Assembly: GCF_003387575.1 (NCBI RefSeq) | Contig: NZ_QUAB01000044.1 | Span: 115,869-179,868 of the forward strand | Direction: 5' to 3' | Length of the DNA: 64,000 nt | Source: Microbacterium bovistercoris | GTDB taxonomy: Bacteria > Actinomycetota > Actinomycetes > Actinomycetales > Microbacteriaceae | Shown here: positions 7,874-15,494 of the stretch, in pieces | Position numbering within the stretch: position 1 is the first letter of the stretch | How the letters are laid out: the number at the start of each line of letters is the position of its first letter | Notes under the pieces: model-generated | The model's input: only the letters and a program-made list of their open reading frames with translations | Told to the model about the DNA's origin: nothing | Databases searched by the model: none | Program-made: the position numbers and the translations under genes

Positions 7874-8800
7874 TCAGCGCGCGTGGCTGAGTTCCGCGCG
7901 AGACCCCGAGACCGGCGCGAAACCCATGCTCGGCACGCGGGTCTCGTGCAGAACCCGGGAGGTCACCGGGATCTCAGTGGCCCCCACGACCTCGAGCACC
8001 GCGTCGAGCGCGGCATCCGACTCCAGCACTCTGCTGTGCCCTGACCCCTCCGTCTCGATCAGCGTGACCTGGTCGGGACGGCGCTGCGCGAGCCTGCGGC
8101 TCTCGTCGATGTCGGACATCCGATCGCCACGGTCGTGCACGATCGTGATCGAGAGATCGGCAGGCAGTTCACGTGCGAGCAGCTCATAGCTCTCGTCGAG
8201 GACGTAGCCGCGGCGGCGCAGCCCGGCGGCGAACCACGCCTCCTGCAGCCCTGTCGCCCGACCGCTGAGGCCCGTCATCCTCGCGAACTGCTCGGTGAGG
8301 TATCCGACCCGCACGATCGGCGCGATCGAGACGATGCGGTCGGTGATCCCGTCGTCCGCCGCAGCGGCCGCCGCGGCGAGGGTACCCGCCGAGTGCGTGA
8401 CGATCGCGTGGAAGCCGCCCTCGCGGCGGGCGAGCGCGTCCACGATCGCGCGGAACTCGCCGAGGTGCGTACGGCGGCCCGGCGAGTCGCCGCTGGCCGG
8501 CGCGTCGAAGCCGATCACCCGATAGCCCTCGGCACGCAGCTCCCGCACGATCGCCGCGAACTGCGCTGCCCGCCCTCGCCAGCCGTGCACCACGAGCACC
8601 GTGCGCTCGCCTGCGCCCCACTCGTAGACGACGACGCGCCGCCCGGCGACGACGATGCTCTCGCGGCGAGCGGCCTCGTGGGTCGCCCGCTCGCGTTCGT
8701 GCACCGGGCGTCGGCGTCCGAGCCCGAGGTAGGCGGGATAGGTGAGACCTGCCGCGAGCGCAGGGGCGAGCTTGTCGATCGAGCGGATCATGGCGTTCAT
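7874..8800 (-). CDS. Alpha/beta hydrolase
   Basis: The 308-residue protein has the alpha/beta hydrolase core: oxyanion strand VLVVHGWRGRAAQF near residue 75, nucleophile elbow THSAGT near 135 (a GxSxG variant with Thr-His-Ser-Ala-Gly), acid in IVHDRGDRMSD near 235 and catalytic His in EGSGHSRV near 265. I chose the ATG at 8800 because GAAGGGTTGGGAA precedes it; the longer in-frame start at 8836 would run through the operator. The N-terminal LAPALAAGLTYPAYLGLGRR could be a membrane-associated helix. The gene is divergent from a TetR regulator across a doubled palindrome, so it is almost certainly that regulator's target. The substrate is unknown. Confidence 0.85.
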   Translation of the reverse strand: MNAMIRSIDKLAPALAAGLTYPAYLGLGRRRPVHERERATHEAARRESIVVAGRRVVVYEWGAGERTVLVVHGWRGRAAQFAAIVRELRAEGYRVIGFDAPASGDSPGRRTHLGEFRAIVDALARREGGFHAIVTHSAGTLAAAAAAADDGITDRIVSIAPIVRVGYLTEQFARMTGLSGRATGLQEAWFAAGLRRRGYVLDESYELLARELPADLSITIVHDRGDRMSDIDESRRLAQRRPDQVTLIETEGSGHSRVLESDAALDAVLEVVGATEIPVTSRVLHETRVPSMGFAPVSGSRAELSHAR

Positions 8801-8821
8801 TTCCCAACCCTTCAAACAATA

Positions 8822-8856
8822 CGGACGATCGTGCACTTACTTATGCGGACGATCGT
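8822..8856. promoter_or_regulatory. Tandem palindromic operator between hydrolase and TetR genes
   Basis: The 11-mer CGGACGATCGT occurs twice, at 8822-8832 and 8846-8856, 24 bases apart centre to centre. Each copy contains the perfect 8-bp palindrome ACGATCGT. Two sites about two helical turns apart, in a 73-base divergent gap with a TetR gene on one side, are the expected autoregulatory operators. A -10-like GATACA (8860-8865) lies just before the tetR ATG at 8874. Confidence 0.7.
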
Positions 8857-8873
8857 ACTGATACATTGAGGGC

Positions 8874-9536
8874 ATGACAACCCCCGTCGACGGTCGCCGG
8901 GCCAGAGGCGATCGCTCCCGCCAGGCCGTACTCGCGGTCGCGACCAGGAGCGCTTCGACCGACGGCCTCAACGGCGTCTCGATCGCCCGGCTCGCCGCCG
9001 AGGCCGGGGCCAGTAAGAGCGGCGTCGCCGCACTGTTCGGTTCGAAGGAACAGCTGCAGCTCGCGATCGTCGCCGACGCCAAGCGGGTCTTCACCGAGGT
9101 CGTCGTCGATCCCGCCCGCATCCATCCCCGCGGCCTGGTGCGGCTGCGAGCGCTGGTGCGGGCCTGGATCGACTACTCCTCCGACCGCACGTTCCCCGGC
9201 GGCTGCTTCTTCCTCGCGGTCTCGGCCGAGTTCGCCTCGCACCCCGGCCCCGTGCACGACGCGATCTCGGATGCGATGGATCTGTGGCGTTCGTACCTCG
9301 AGATCTCGATCGCGCAGGCGATGGACGACGGCGACCTGCCGATGCTGGAGGACGCCGCCCAGTTGAGCTTCGAACTCGAGGCGCTGCTCTCACAGGCCAA
9401 CCGCACCTCGCTCATGCACGGCGGCGACCTGCCCTATCGCCGTGCCGAGCGCGCGATCGTCGAACGCCTGCGAGACCTCGGCGCGGTGCAGGCGTCGCTG
9501 GAGATCGAGCTGGGCCCGCGCCCGGCGGTAGTCTGA
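8874..9536 (+). CDS. TetR family repressor, divergent from the hydrolase
   Basis: The 220-residue regulator has an N-terminal TetR helix-turn-helix at residues 13-60 (RQAVLAVATRSASTDGLNGV, then SIARLAAEAGASKSGVAALFGSKEQL). The ligand domain contains FPGGCFFLAVSAEFASHPGP, typical of the TetR_C_6/YxaF-like group, many of which sense small lipophilic or reactive molecules. The Gly-Gly-Cys at about residue 107 could be a reactive cysteine, as in some members, but this is inference. It probably represses itself and the hydrolase through the double palindrome at 8822-8856. Confidence 0.92.
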   Translation: MTTPVDGRRARGDRSRQAVLAVATRSASTDGLNGVSIARLAAEAGASKSGVAALFGSKEQLQLAIVADAKRVFTEVVVDPARIHPRGLVRLRALVRAWIDYSSDRTFPGGCFFLAVSAEFASHPGPVHDAISDAMDLWRSYLEISIAQAMDDGDLPMLEDAAQLSFELEALLSQANRTSLMHGGDLPYRRAERAIVERLRDLGAVQASLEIELGPRPAVV

Positions 9537-9576
9537 AAGACGCTGTCTGCGCGACCCGAGAAGGACGGATGCCGGG

Positions 9577-10230
9577 ATGCCTGCCGATGTGAACCCCCGA
9601 GTCGAATCGACGCGCCGCGCGAGCCGTGCGCGCGTGGTCACGCTCGCACGGATCCTGCTGCCCACCTGGGACGGGTCATTGGCCGCGCTGACCACTGAGC
9701 TGCGCACGGAGGCGGGGCTCTCGGACGGCGCCTTCCGGACCCTCTTCCCCACCGACAGCGCCCTGCTGCATGCGGTGGATCTCGAGCTGATCGAGGAATG
9801 CGCGCAGCGTGTGCGCTCTGCCGCGGAGACGTTCGACCCCCGCGAGCACGACGGTGAGGACCTCGTGCTCGCCCTGTCGATCGCGCTCGCGGAGGCGCGG
9901 CCGCTGGACTGGAGCTCGCTCACGATCCGCCTGCGGGAGCGCCAGCTTGCGGCATCCACCGGCGCGCGCAGCGAGGACGTCATCGAGTCGGAGCGCGCGT
10001 TCCTGCCGGCCCTGCTGGATGCCTTCGAGCTGCTGCTCTCGCAGATCGGGCGCGAGTTCGAGTGGCAGCCCGCCCTCGGCGTGCGCGTGGTCATCCTGAC
10101 CTACGAGCGCTCCTTCGAGTCGTGGATCATGTCGGGCGGCGACGAGAAGTCGTTCGCCGGGTCGCCGTTCGTGCGGCAGACCCTTCCGGCGCTGCTGATC
10201 GGGGTGAGCAGGCCCGTCGCGGAGGCGTGA
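9577..10230 (+). CDS. TetR-like regulator with an atypical DNA-binding helix
   Basis: The 217-residue protein is helical with a TetR-like order. The N-terminal segment ALTTELRTEAGLSDGAFRTLFPTDSALLHAV replaces the usual IAxxAGVSxGTLYxHFxxKExL pattern; FRTLFPTDSALL still has the right spacing. A long helical ligand domain follows. It lies 40 bases downstream of the preceding TetR gene on the same strand, with an AAGGACGG ribosome-site region before the ATG at 9577, so the two may be co-transcribed. It may be a diverged duplicate, but little direct sequence identity is visible. Confidence 0.7.
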   Translation: MPADVNPRVESTRRASRARVVTLARILLPTWDGSLAALTTELRTEAGLSDGAFRTLFPTDSALLHAVDLELIEECAQRVRSAAETFDPREHDGEDLVLALSIALAEARPLDWSSLTIRLRERQLAASTGARSEDVIESERAFLPALLDAFELLLSQIGREFEWQPALGVRVVILTYERSFESWIMSGGDEKSFAGSPFVRQTLPALLIGVSRPVAEA

Positions 10231-10245
10231 GGCTCAGGCCTCCGC
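10219..10245. terminator. Bidirectional hairpin between convergent regulator genes
   Basis: GCGGAGGC (10219-10226) and GCCTCCGC (10238-10245) form an 8-bp stem with an 11-base loop. The hairpin covers both stop codons of the convergent genes, which are separated by three bases. No U-tract follows on either strand. Confidence 0.45.
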
Positions 10246-10827
10246 CGAGGCCCTGATCGCCAGCGCGACCGCCTCGATGCGGGAGTGCACGCCGAGCTTC
10301 ACCAGCAGGCTCTGCATGTGCGCGCCGACGGTCTTGATGCTGATGCCGAGCGCGGCGGCGACCTGCTTCTGCGACAGACCCTCGGTCGTGAGCGTGAGCA
10401 CCTCGCGCTCGCGCTGCGTCAGGAGCGAGAGCGGACGCAGATCCGTGGTGGCGCTGGGCGTGCGTCTGGTGCGCTCGATCAGCCTGCGTACGCGGGCGAG
10501 GAACTCCTCCGCATCCATCGCTTCGGCGGCGTAGTCGTCGGCGCCGATCAGCAGGCCCGCGACGACATCTGCGGGGGTGGTGCGCTCGGCGGAGACGAGC
10601 ACGGCCGGCATGGCCGGACCGTAACGGTCGCGCAGCTCGCGCAGCAGTCCGAAGCCGCCGTCCTCGACCTCGAGGATCGAGACGACAGGCGGGTGCGACG
10701 GCAGATCCGCCGTGGCGCCCTCGGCATCGGGATACGCGCGTACGGGCAGCCCGAGCCTGCCCAGCAGGCGCGCATAGCCGGGGCTCACGTGTTCGCCCGC
10801 GACCAGCAGCGCGTACGCATCGTCCAT
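10234..10827 (-). CDS. Orphan NarL/LuxR-type response regulator with degenerate receiver
   Basis: The 197-residue protein has a receiver-like fold at residues 1-115 and a LuxR helix-turn-helix at about 135-190 (LLTQREREVLTLTTEGLSQK, then QVAAALGISIKTVGAHMQSL). The receiver is non-canonical: the N-terminal acidic pair is LLVAGEH, the phosphoacceptor Asp position reads SILEVEDGG, the switch Thr/Ser is VLVSAER, and the conserved Lys of the DDYxxKPF motif is absent (GADDYAAEAMDAEEF). It is therefore unlikely to be controlled by aspartyl phosphorylation. No histidine kinase is next to it. The divergent neighbour is the secreted repeat protein at 10976. Confidence 0.88.
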   Translation of the reverse strand: MDDAYALLVAGEHVSPGYARLLGRLGLPVRAYPDAEGATADLPSHPPVVSILEVEDGGFGLLRELRDRYGPAMPAVLVSAERTTPADVVAGLLIGADDYAAEAMDAEEFLARVRRLIERTRRTPSATTDLRPLSLLTQREREVLTLTTEGLSQKQVAAALGISIKTVGAHMQSLLVKLGVHSRIEAVALAIRASAEA

Positions 10828-10863
10828 CCCCAGGGTCCCATCGCGTCGGGCTGTGGAGAGACG

Positions 10864-10954
10864 ATCACCTTAAGGGGTTTTCCCCAGCCCCTGATGCGCA
10901 CATGCCCGATGGTCGCGCCCCCACGACGTTTCTAGTGTAGGCCGCATCACCTTA
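10864..10954. promoter_or_regulatory. Two ATCACCTTA direct repeats in a divergent promoter region
   Basis: ATCACCTTA occurs at 10864-10872 and 10946-10954, each followed by a G-rich run, in the 148-base gap between the orphan regulator and the secreted protein gene. A -10-like TAGTGT lies at 10933-10938. The repeats are plausible binding sites for the adjacent LuxR-type regulator; this is inference from position. Confidence 0.4.
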
Positions 10955-10975
10955 CTGGGGAAAGGGGATGGACCC

Positions 10976-12865
10976 ATGTCCATACGCATGCGACGGCGCA
11001 TTCTCGCCGCCGGTTTCACAGGCTGTCTGGTGGCAGCCCTCACCCTGGGCGGAGCGGTCGCGGCGAACGCCGCGGACGGACCGTTCCTGATCGACGGGAA
11101 CGTGCCCGACGCCGGCGCGACCGAGCTGCTGGACCCGACCGGAAACGTCAAGGAGCTGGGCCCGCTCAACTCCAGCACCACGAAGATCGGCGTCATCCAC
11201 GACGACGCGGTGCCGACTCTCGGCATGACGAACCCGAACGCGCAGGTCGACCTGCGGCGCGCGTGGATCGACACCGACAAGGATGAGGAGACGCAGCACG
11301 ACTGGCTGTACTTCGCGTGGGAGCGCGATTCGAACAACGGCAGCGGCTTCATCTCCTTCGAGTTCATGCACAAGAAGGCTCCGGATGCCTGCGCCTACGG
11401 CGAGGTGTCCGACGATTCCCTGATCGCGAGCTGCAACCCGTGGGCGAACCGCACCGCCGGTGACTTCATGATCCTGTGGGATCAGCAGGGCAACAGCACG
11501 GACCTGTACCTGCGCACGTGGACCGGGCCCGACGACGACCACCTGACGCTGGGCGCACCCGAGCTGCTGAACGAGGAGGAGTCGGACGCGAAGTACGGCG
11601 CCCTCAACTTCCGCGGAGAGGCCGCTGTCGATCTGACCGCGATCCTGTCGGACGGCGTGCCGCAGTGCCTCGTGCTCGCGAACGTGATCCCGAGCACCGT
11701 GACCGGCAACTCCGACACCGCCGACTACAAGGACACCGTGCTCGCGCCGGCACCCGAGCTGAGCAACTGCGAGTCGACGACGGTCACCACGCCGAAGACG
11801 GCAGAAGGTGCCGACATCCCCTCGACGTTCACGATCGACAAGGGCGTCGTGGGCGTGCGCGACTCGGCGAAGGTCGATGTCAGCGGCGGCGAGCCGACAC
11901 CGACCGGGACCGTGTCGTTCTGGCTCTGCAAGGTCGCCGCCGGGGCGCTGTGCACCGCCGGCGGAACAGCCGTCGGCACGACGAACGTGACCGGCGCGTC
12001 GTATCCGGTGACGGTGCAGTCGCCCGTGGCGTACGTGACATCCGCCGGCGACTACTGCTGGCGGGCGGAGTACAGCGGAGCGCCGACGCTCGGCATCCCG
12101 TCCTCGTCGGATTCGACGTCGGGCGAGTGCTTCACCGTGAAGCCCGTGACTCCGACACTGTCGACGGATGCCAGTGACGACGTGTTCCTGGGTGGCGAGG
12201 TCTTCGACTCTGCGACCTTGACCGGTACGGCCACGATGCCCGCCGACCCGGTGATCAACCTCACCGGCGCAGCAGGTCCGAAGGACAACGGCGGCATCGT
12301 GTTCACGCTGTACGGCCCGAGCGACTCCGCGTGCGGGGCGAGTGTCTTCACGTCGCCCAGCGTGACGGTGAACGGCGACGGAACCTACGACAGCGCGAAG
12401 TTCGCCCCGAAGCCCGCGGGCACGTATCACTGGGCCGCGGCGTACACGCCGGGATCGGTGAACACGAAGCCGGCGACGCACAACACCGACTGCACGGATG
12501 TCAAGGAGAACGTGGTCGTCAAGTCCGTCGCATCCTCGATCAGCACCGGGCAGACCTGGATCCCGAAGGATTCTGCGACGGTGAGCGCTCCGGCCGGCGG
12601 CACTCTCGCGGGAAGCGTGCTGTTCGAGTTCTTCACGAACGCCACCTGCACCGGGACGGCCGCGTGGAGCCAGGCGGTCGCGGTCGCGGGAGCCTCGCCG
12701 CAGACGGTGTCGACGGGGAATGCCCCGGCGCAGACCGCGAGCGGTGACTTCGCCTGGCGGGTGACCTACGACAGCACGAACGCGGCTCAGCGGGACATCC
12801 CCGCCAGCTGCCACGAGGTGTCGAAGGTGACCATCACGAACGGAGGAACGGTCAGCAGCCCGTGA
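10976..12865 (+). CDS. Secreted cell-surface protein with Ig-like repeats
   Basis: The 629-residue protein begins with a signal peptide (basic MSIRMRRR, a hydrophobic core, and ANA before residue 34). The mature protein is acidic and Thr/Gly-rich. Residues about 35-260 form an all-beta domain with a Trp/Asp-rich segment; then three or four Big/Ig-like modules of roughly 120 residues recur, each with TPTGTVSFWLCK- or GGIVFTLYGPS-type strands and a closing Y-rich strand with Cys (GDYCWRAEYSG, GTYHWAAAYTPG, GDFAWRVTYDST). No LPxTG signal or C-terminal helix is present, so it is released or held non-covalently. GAAAGGGGA precedes the ATG. A strong terminator follows. Confidence 0.88.
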   Translation: MSIRMRRRILAAGFTGCLVAALTLGGAVAANAADGPFLIDGNVPDAGATELLDPTGNVKELGPLNSSTTKIGVIHDDAVPTLGMTNPNAQVDLRRAWIDTDKDEETQHDWLYFAWERDSNNGSGFISFEFMHKKAPDACAYGEVSDDSLIASCNPWANRTAGDFMILWDQQGNSTDLYLRTWTGPDDDHLTLGAPELLNEEESDAKYGALNFRGEAAVDLTAILSDGVPQCLVLANVIPSTVTGNSDTADYKDTVLAPAPELSNCESTTVTTPKTAEGADIPSTFTIDKGVVGVRDSAKVDVSGGEPTPTGTVSFWLCKVAAGALCTAGGTAVGTTNVTGASYPVTVQSPVAYVTSAGDYCWRAEYSGAPTLGIPSSSDSTSGECFTVKPVTPTLSTDASDDVFLGGEVFDSATLTGTATMPADPVINLTGAAGPKDNGGIVFTLYGPSDSACGASVFTSPSVTVNGDGTYDSAKFAPKPAGTYHWAAAYTPGSVNTKPATHNTDCTDVKENVVVKSVASSISTGQTWIPKDSATVSAPAGGTLAGSVLFEFFTNATCTGTAAWSQAVAVAGASPQTVSTGNAPAQTASGDFAWRVTYDSTNAAQRDIPASCHEVSKVTITNGGTVSSP

Positions 12866-12890
12866 CGGTGGCTCGGATGGTCGGATGCCG

Positions 12891-12922
12891 AAGGGTCCCG
12901 CGGCGGAGGTCGCGGGACCCTT
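12891..12922 (+). terminator. Strong hairpin terminator after the secreted repeat protein
   Basis: AAGGGTCCCGCG (12891-12902) and CGCGGGACCCTT (12911-12922) form a perfect 12-bp stem with an 8-base loop, 25 bases after the stop codon. The right arm ends in TT but there is no long U-tract. The stretch from here to 13113 contains no convincing gene; a 31-codon frame from 12946 lacks any support. Confidence 0.8.
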
Positions 12923-13113
12923 CGTCTGCGAGTAGGGTGCTCGCATGCCCGCGGATGATCGCAGTGAATGGACCGCGACGACGACTCGGGACCGTCATAG
13001 TCCACATCACGAGCGACGAGCTCGTATCGATCACGGATGACGGACGCGGAGCCGACACCCGAACCGATGCCAGCGGGAGCGCGGCGCGAAAGAGCGCGCG
13101 CCAACGACGCCGC

Positions 13114-14466
13114 TCAGGCCGCGAGCGTGTAGCGGGCGAGCCCGCCGAGACGTGGGGTGCGCGCCGGATCCACGTAGGGCGGCGGAATGAACCAGACGCG
13201 CGCTCTGATGCCGGTGCCGTCGATGCGGATGTCCCAGCCGTTGTCGTGGATGCGGTGATGACAGGTCTCGCAGAGCAGGATCCCGTTGTCGAGGTCTGTC
13301 GGACCGGCATCACGCTGCCACCATGCGATGTGATGGACCTTGGTTATCGCGGGCGGCAGCCCGCACATCGCGCAGCCGCCATCCCGTTCGACGAGCGCGA
13401 GCTTCTGCGGACGTGTGAAGAGGCGCCGCTCCCTGCCCCAATCGAGGATCTCCCCGTCGGAGTCGAGCACGCACGGGATGACTCCGCCCGATGCCGCCAT
13501 CCGCCGCACTGCGGCGATGCTGACCGGCTGATCCGAGCCGTCCACCGTTCCGAAGCCGGTGCCCTCGGTGAGATCTCCGAGATCCACACGCACGACCACG
13601 GTCGCACCGGCGAGGGCCGGCCTTTCGCTCTCGCAGCCGAGCAGGTGCGCACAGAACTCGCTGAGCGCGTCGGCCTGCAACTGCGCGACGGTGCGATGGT
13701 CGGCATCGGGGGCGTCGGGATCGACGGCCTCCTTCCGCGCACCGAAGGCCGCGTTGACGTATCCGCCGATCGCGGCGCGGATCGGGGCACCGGCCTCGAT
13801 GTCGAAGACGCCGTTCACGTGCAATGCTCCGTCGCGCTCGAACATGGTCAGCGAGCGCCGAGCCCGCACTTCGTCCTGCTTCGGCTCGACGCCGTCGGGA
13901 TCGAGGTGCGCTTCGACGCGGGTCATCAGGCGACGCACGTCATCGAGCGACATTCCGATCGACTGGTCCGCGAGGAGAGCCTCGGCCTCGTCGATGCGGG
14001 CACGGTCCACCTTCAGCCGCAGTCGGTCGAGCAGCCCGATCAGCAGGGCCGCGGCCTGCACACCCAGCTGTCCGCAGGCCAGCCGCTCCTGCAGCGCCGG
14101 GTACTTCGCCGGAAGGCGATCGCCGATCAAGTCGGTGCGTGCGGCCGTCGCCTCACCGACCTTCACCAGCCGAGAGGCATCCCCTGCGGAAGTTCCGGTC
14201 GTCGTCGCGATCAGTTGCGCCGCGTTACGGTAGCCCTGCTGTCTGGCCAGCGATTCGGGGCCGAGTTCGACCCGCGACTCATGCGCGATCTCCGCCGAGA
14301 CCTCTGACTGCAGCGCCTCGACGAGGCGGCGCAGGACCCCGAGGGCGTCGTTCGCCGCCAGCAGCCGACCCCGATCGAGATGTGTCGCGTCACCGGCGCC
14401 CGCCCAGGCCGCGTCGACGCGGTCGATCGCGTCGTGCAGCGGGACCAGGTGCTCTGTCATGATCAC
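13114..14466 (-). CDS. DUF222 and HNH endonuclease domain protein (13E12-repeat family)
   Basis: The 450-residue protein has the N-terminal DUF222 helical domain (about residues 30-300) and a C-terminal HNH nuclease domain: CAMCGLPP, then KVHHIAWWQRDAGPTDLDN, then LCETCHHRIHDNGW, providing the two CxxC zinc knuckles and the HH...N...H catalytic residues. This family is expanded in actinobacteria and includes the 13E12 repeat proteins of Mycobacterium tuberculosis, some of which are under LexA control. The biological role is unresolved; association with mobile or damage-inducible elements is common. The ATG at 14466 (or 14460) lies 26 bases from a near-consensus LexA box. Confidence 0.93.
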   Translation of the reverse strand: MIMTEHLVPLHDAIDRVDAAWAGAGDATHLDRGRLLAANDALGVLRRLVEALQSEVSAEIAHESRVELGPESLARQQGYRNAAQLIATTTGTSAGDASRLVKVGEATAARTDLIGDRLPAKYPALQERLACGQLGVQAAALLIGLLDRLRLKVDRARIDEAEALLADQSIGMSLDDVRRLMTRVEAHLDPDGVEPKQDEVRARRSLTMFERDGALHVNGVFDIEAGAPIRAAIGGYVNAAFGARKEAVDPDAPDADHRTVAQLQADALSEFCAHLLGCESERPALAGATVVVRVDLGDLTEGTGFGTVDGSDQPVSIAAVRRMAASGGVIPCVLDSDGEILDWGRERRLFTRPQKLALVERDGGCAMCGLPPAITKVHHIAWWQRDAGPTDLDNGILLCETCHHRIHDNGWDIRIDGTGIRARVWFIPPPYVDPARTPRLGGLARYTLAA

Positions 14467-14491
14467 AGTTTAGCGCGATCCGATTCGAATG

Positions 14492-14507
14492 TCGAACTTT
14501 TCTTCGA
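14492..14507. promoter_or_regulatory. LexA (SOS)-type box upstream of the DUF222-HNH gene
   Basis: TCGAACTTTTCTTCGA matches the actinobacterial SOS box TCGAAC-N4-GTTCGA at 11 of 12 defined positions. It lies in the AT-richer leader, 26 bases before the start codon at 14466, where a repressor would block transcription. Confidence 0.6.
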
Positions 14508-14553
14508 ATCAATCTCATCGGCGACCTTTCGAGTTACCAAATCAGAACAGCGA

Positions 14554-14997
14554 TCAGCGCAGATACTCTGCTACGCGATCCGTAACAAAACCTTCGCCCA
14601 CATTCGCAGATTTCTTCGATAGTCGTCCAGGGCAGTCCCCACTCGTCCCGAAGCAGCCCGTGGTGTTGTACGGCGTCGGCGCCACCCGCTCGGGCACGAA
14701 TCGTCCTGCGGGGATCTGGAAGACGAAGGCCGCGGCGAGTGCGAACAGCAGGGCGATGCCAGTGAGCCAGGCGAGGCCGCGCCTCCGAGCCACGAGAGCG
14801 ACCGCCAAGGATGCGGCGACCACCAGGAGAGCGCCGGTCGCGGCGAACTCGTAACGCCCGATCTGCTCGGACGCCGGCAGGGGCGCCGGCTCCCAGATCG
14901 AGAAGTACGTCTGAAACCAGATCATCGGCAGCGCGAAGGCGAACGTTCCGCCTACGGGGCAGGACGCCCCGCCGCGTGGAGCGCGGATCACGCACAT
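14554..14997 (-). CDS. Small membrane protein of unknown function
   Basis: The 147-residue frame from the ATG at 14997 has three hydrophobic segments: GTFAFALPMIWFQTYFSIW (about residues 13-31), ATGALLVVAASLAVALVA (about 53-70) and WLTGIALLFALAAAFVF (about 77-93), followed by an extracytoplasmic PYNTTGCFGTSGDCPG with two Cys. The last 25 residues are encoded by AT-richer DNA than the rest and look less conserved, so the C-terminus may be degraded or shifted. GGCGGAG precedes the start at moderate distance. No family is recognised. It lies between the DUF222 gene and the YjbR gene, all on the minus strand. Confidence 0.5.
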   Translation of the reverse strand: MCVIRAPRGGASCPVGGTFAFALPMIWFQTYFSIWEPAPLPASEQIGRYEFAATGALLVVAASLAVALVARRRGLAWLTGIALLFALAAAFVFQIPAGRFVPERVAPTPYNTTGCFGTSGDCPGRLSKKSANVGEGFVTDRVAEYLR

Positions 14998-15046
14998 TCG
15001 CTGAAGCGCTCCGCCTGCGCCGCCATGTCCTGATCGCGTGCGCCGA

Positions 15047-15406
15047 TCACCCCGGCCCGTCCGGATGCGCCAGGTCGTACGCGCGCGCCAGCTTCTGCGG
15101 CACGACCATGCGCCACGCATCCACGACGAACTCCCGCGCCTCGGCGGGGTCGAGTGCCGCGAGGTCGGAGCGCACCCAGTGGAACCGCATATCCGAAGGC
15201 GACGGCATCGAGAACTTGTCGGGCTGACCTCCGACGAGCCCTTCCCTCATCTCCTTCGGGAAGCCGAACTCCATGGTCCGCTCGTCGGCCGAGAACGCGA
15301 CGTACACCAGCTGACCGACCCGGAACTTGATCCGCCCGCGCACGAGCACCTCATACGACCGCTCCAGGGTCGAGCCCAGAGCGCGCACATCAGCGATGGT
15401 CGCCAT
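15047..15406 (-). CDS. MmcQ/YjbR-like DNA-binding family protein
   Basis: The 119-residue protein starts at the ATG at 15406 with GAGGCG just upstream. It begins MATIADVRALGSTLERSYE and has the YjbR features LVYVAFSADERTMEFGFPKEMR, FHWVRSDLAALDPAEAREFV and a C-terminal WRMVVPQKLARAYD. YjbR proteins have a MmcQ fold related to CyaY/frataxin-like sheets; DNA binding is presumed from structure rather than shown. Longer in-frame starts extend into the divergent reductase gene and are rejected. The promoter must lie in the 88-base gap to the divergent gene at 15495. Confidence 0.82.
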   Translation of the reverse strand: MATIADVRALGSTLERSYEVLVRGRIKFRVGQLVYVAFSADERTMEFGFPKEMREGLVGGQPDKFSMPSPSDMRFHWVRSDLAALDPAEAREFVVDAWRMVVPQKLARAYDLAHPDGPG

Positions 15407-15494
15407 CGCCTCAGGATAGGCGCGGGAATCGACACGCGCATCGCGACGTTGCATCCCCTGTCGACCGGAGCGCCCGGCGACGAGAAGGGTCACG

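Noticed and set aside
12923..13113. Small gene of 31 codons from the ATG at 12946
   Set aside because: No ribosome site, no hydrophobic or domain pattern, and a stop soon after; treated as an empty gap.
12862..14307. Open frame of 481 codons on the plus strand
   Set aside because: It lies opposite the DUF222-HNH gene, whose motifs are clear on the minus strand; the plus frame is Arg/His/Asp-rich and shows no family pattern.
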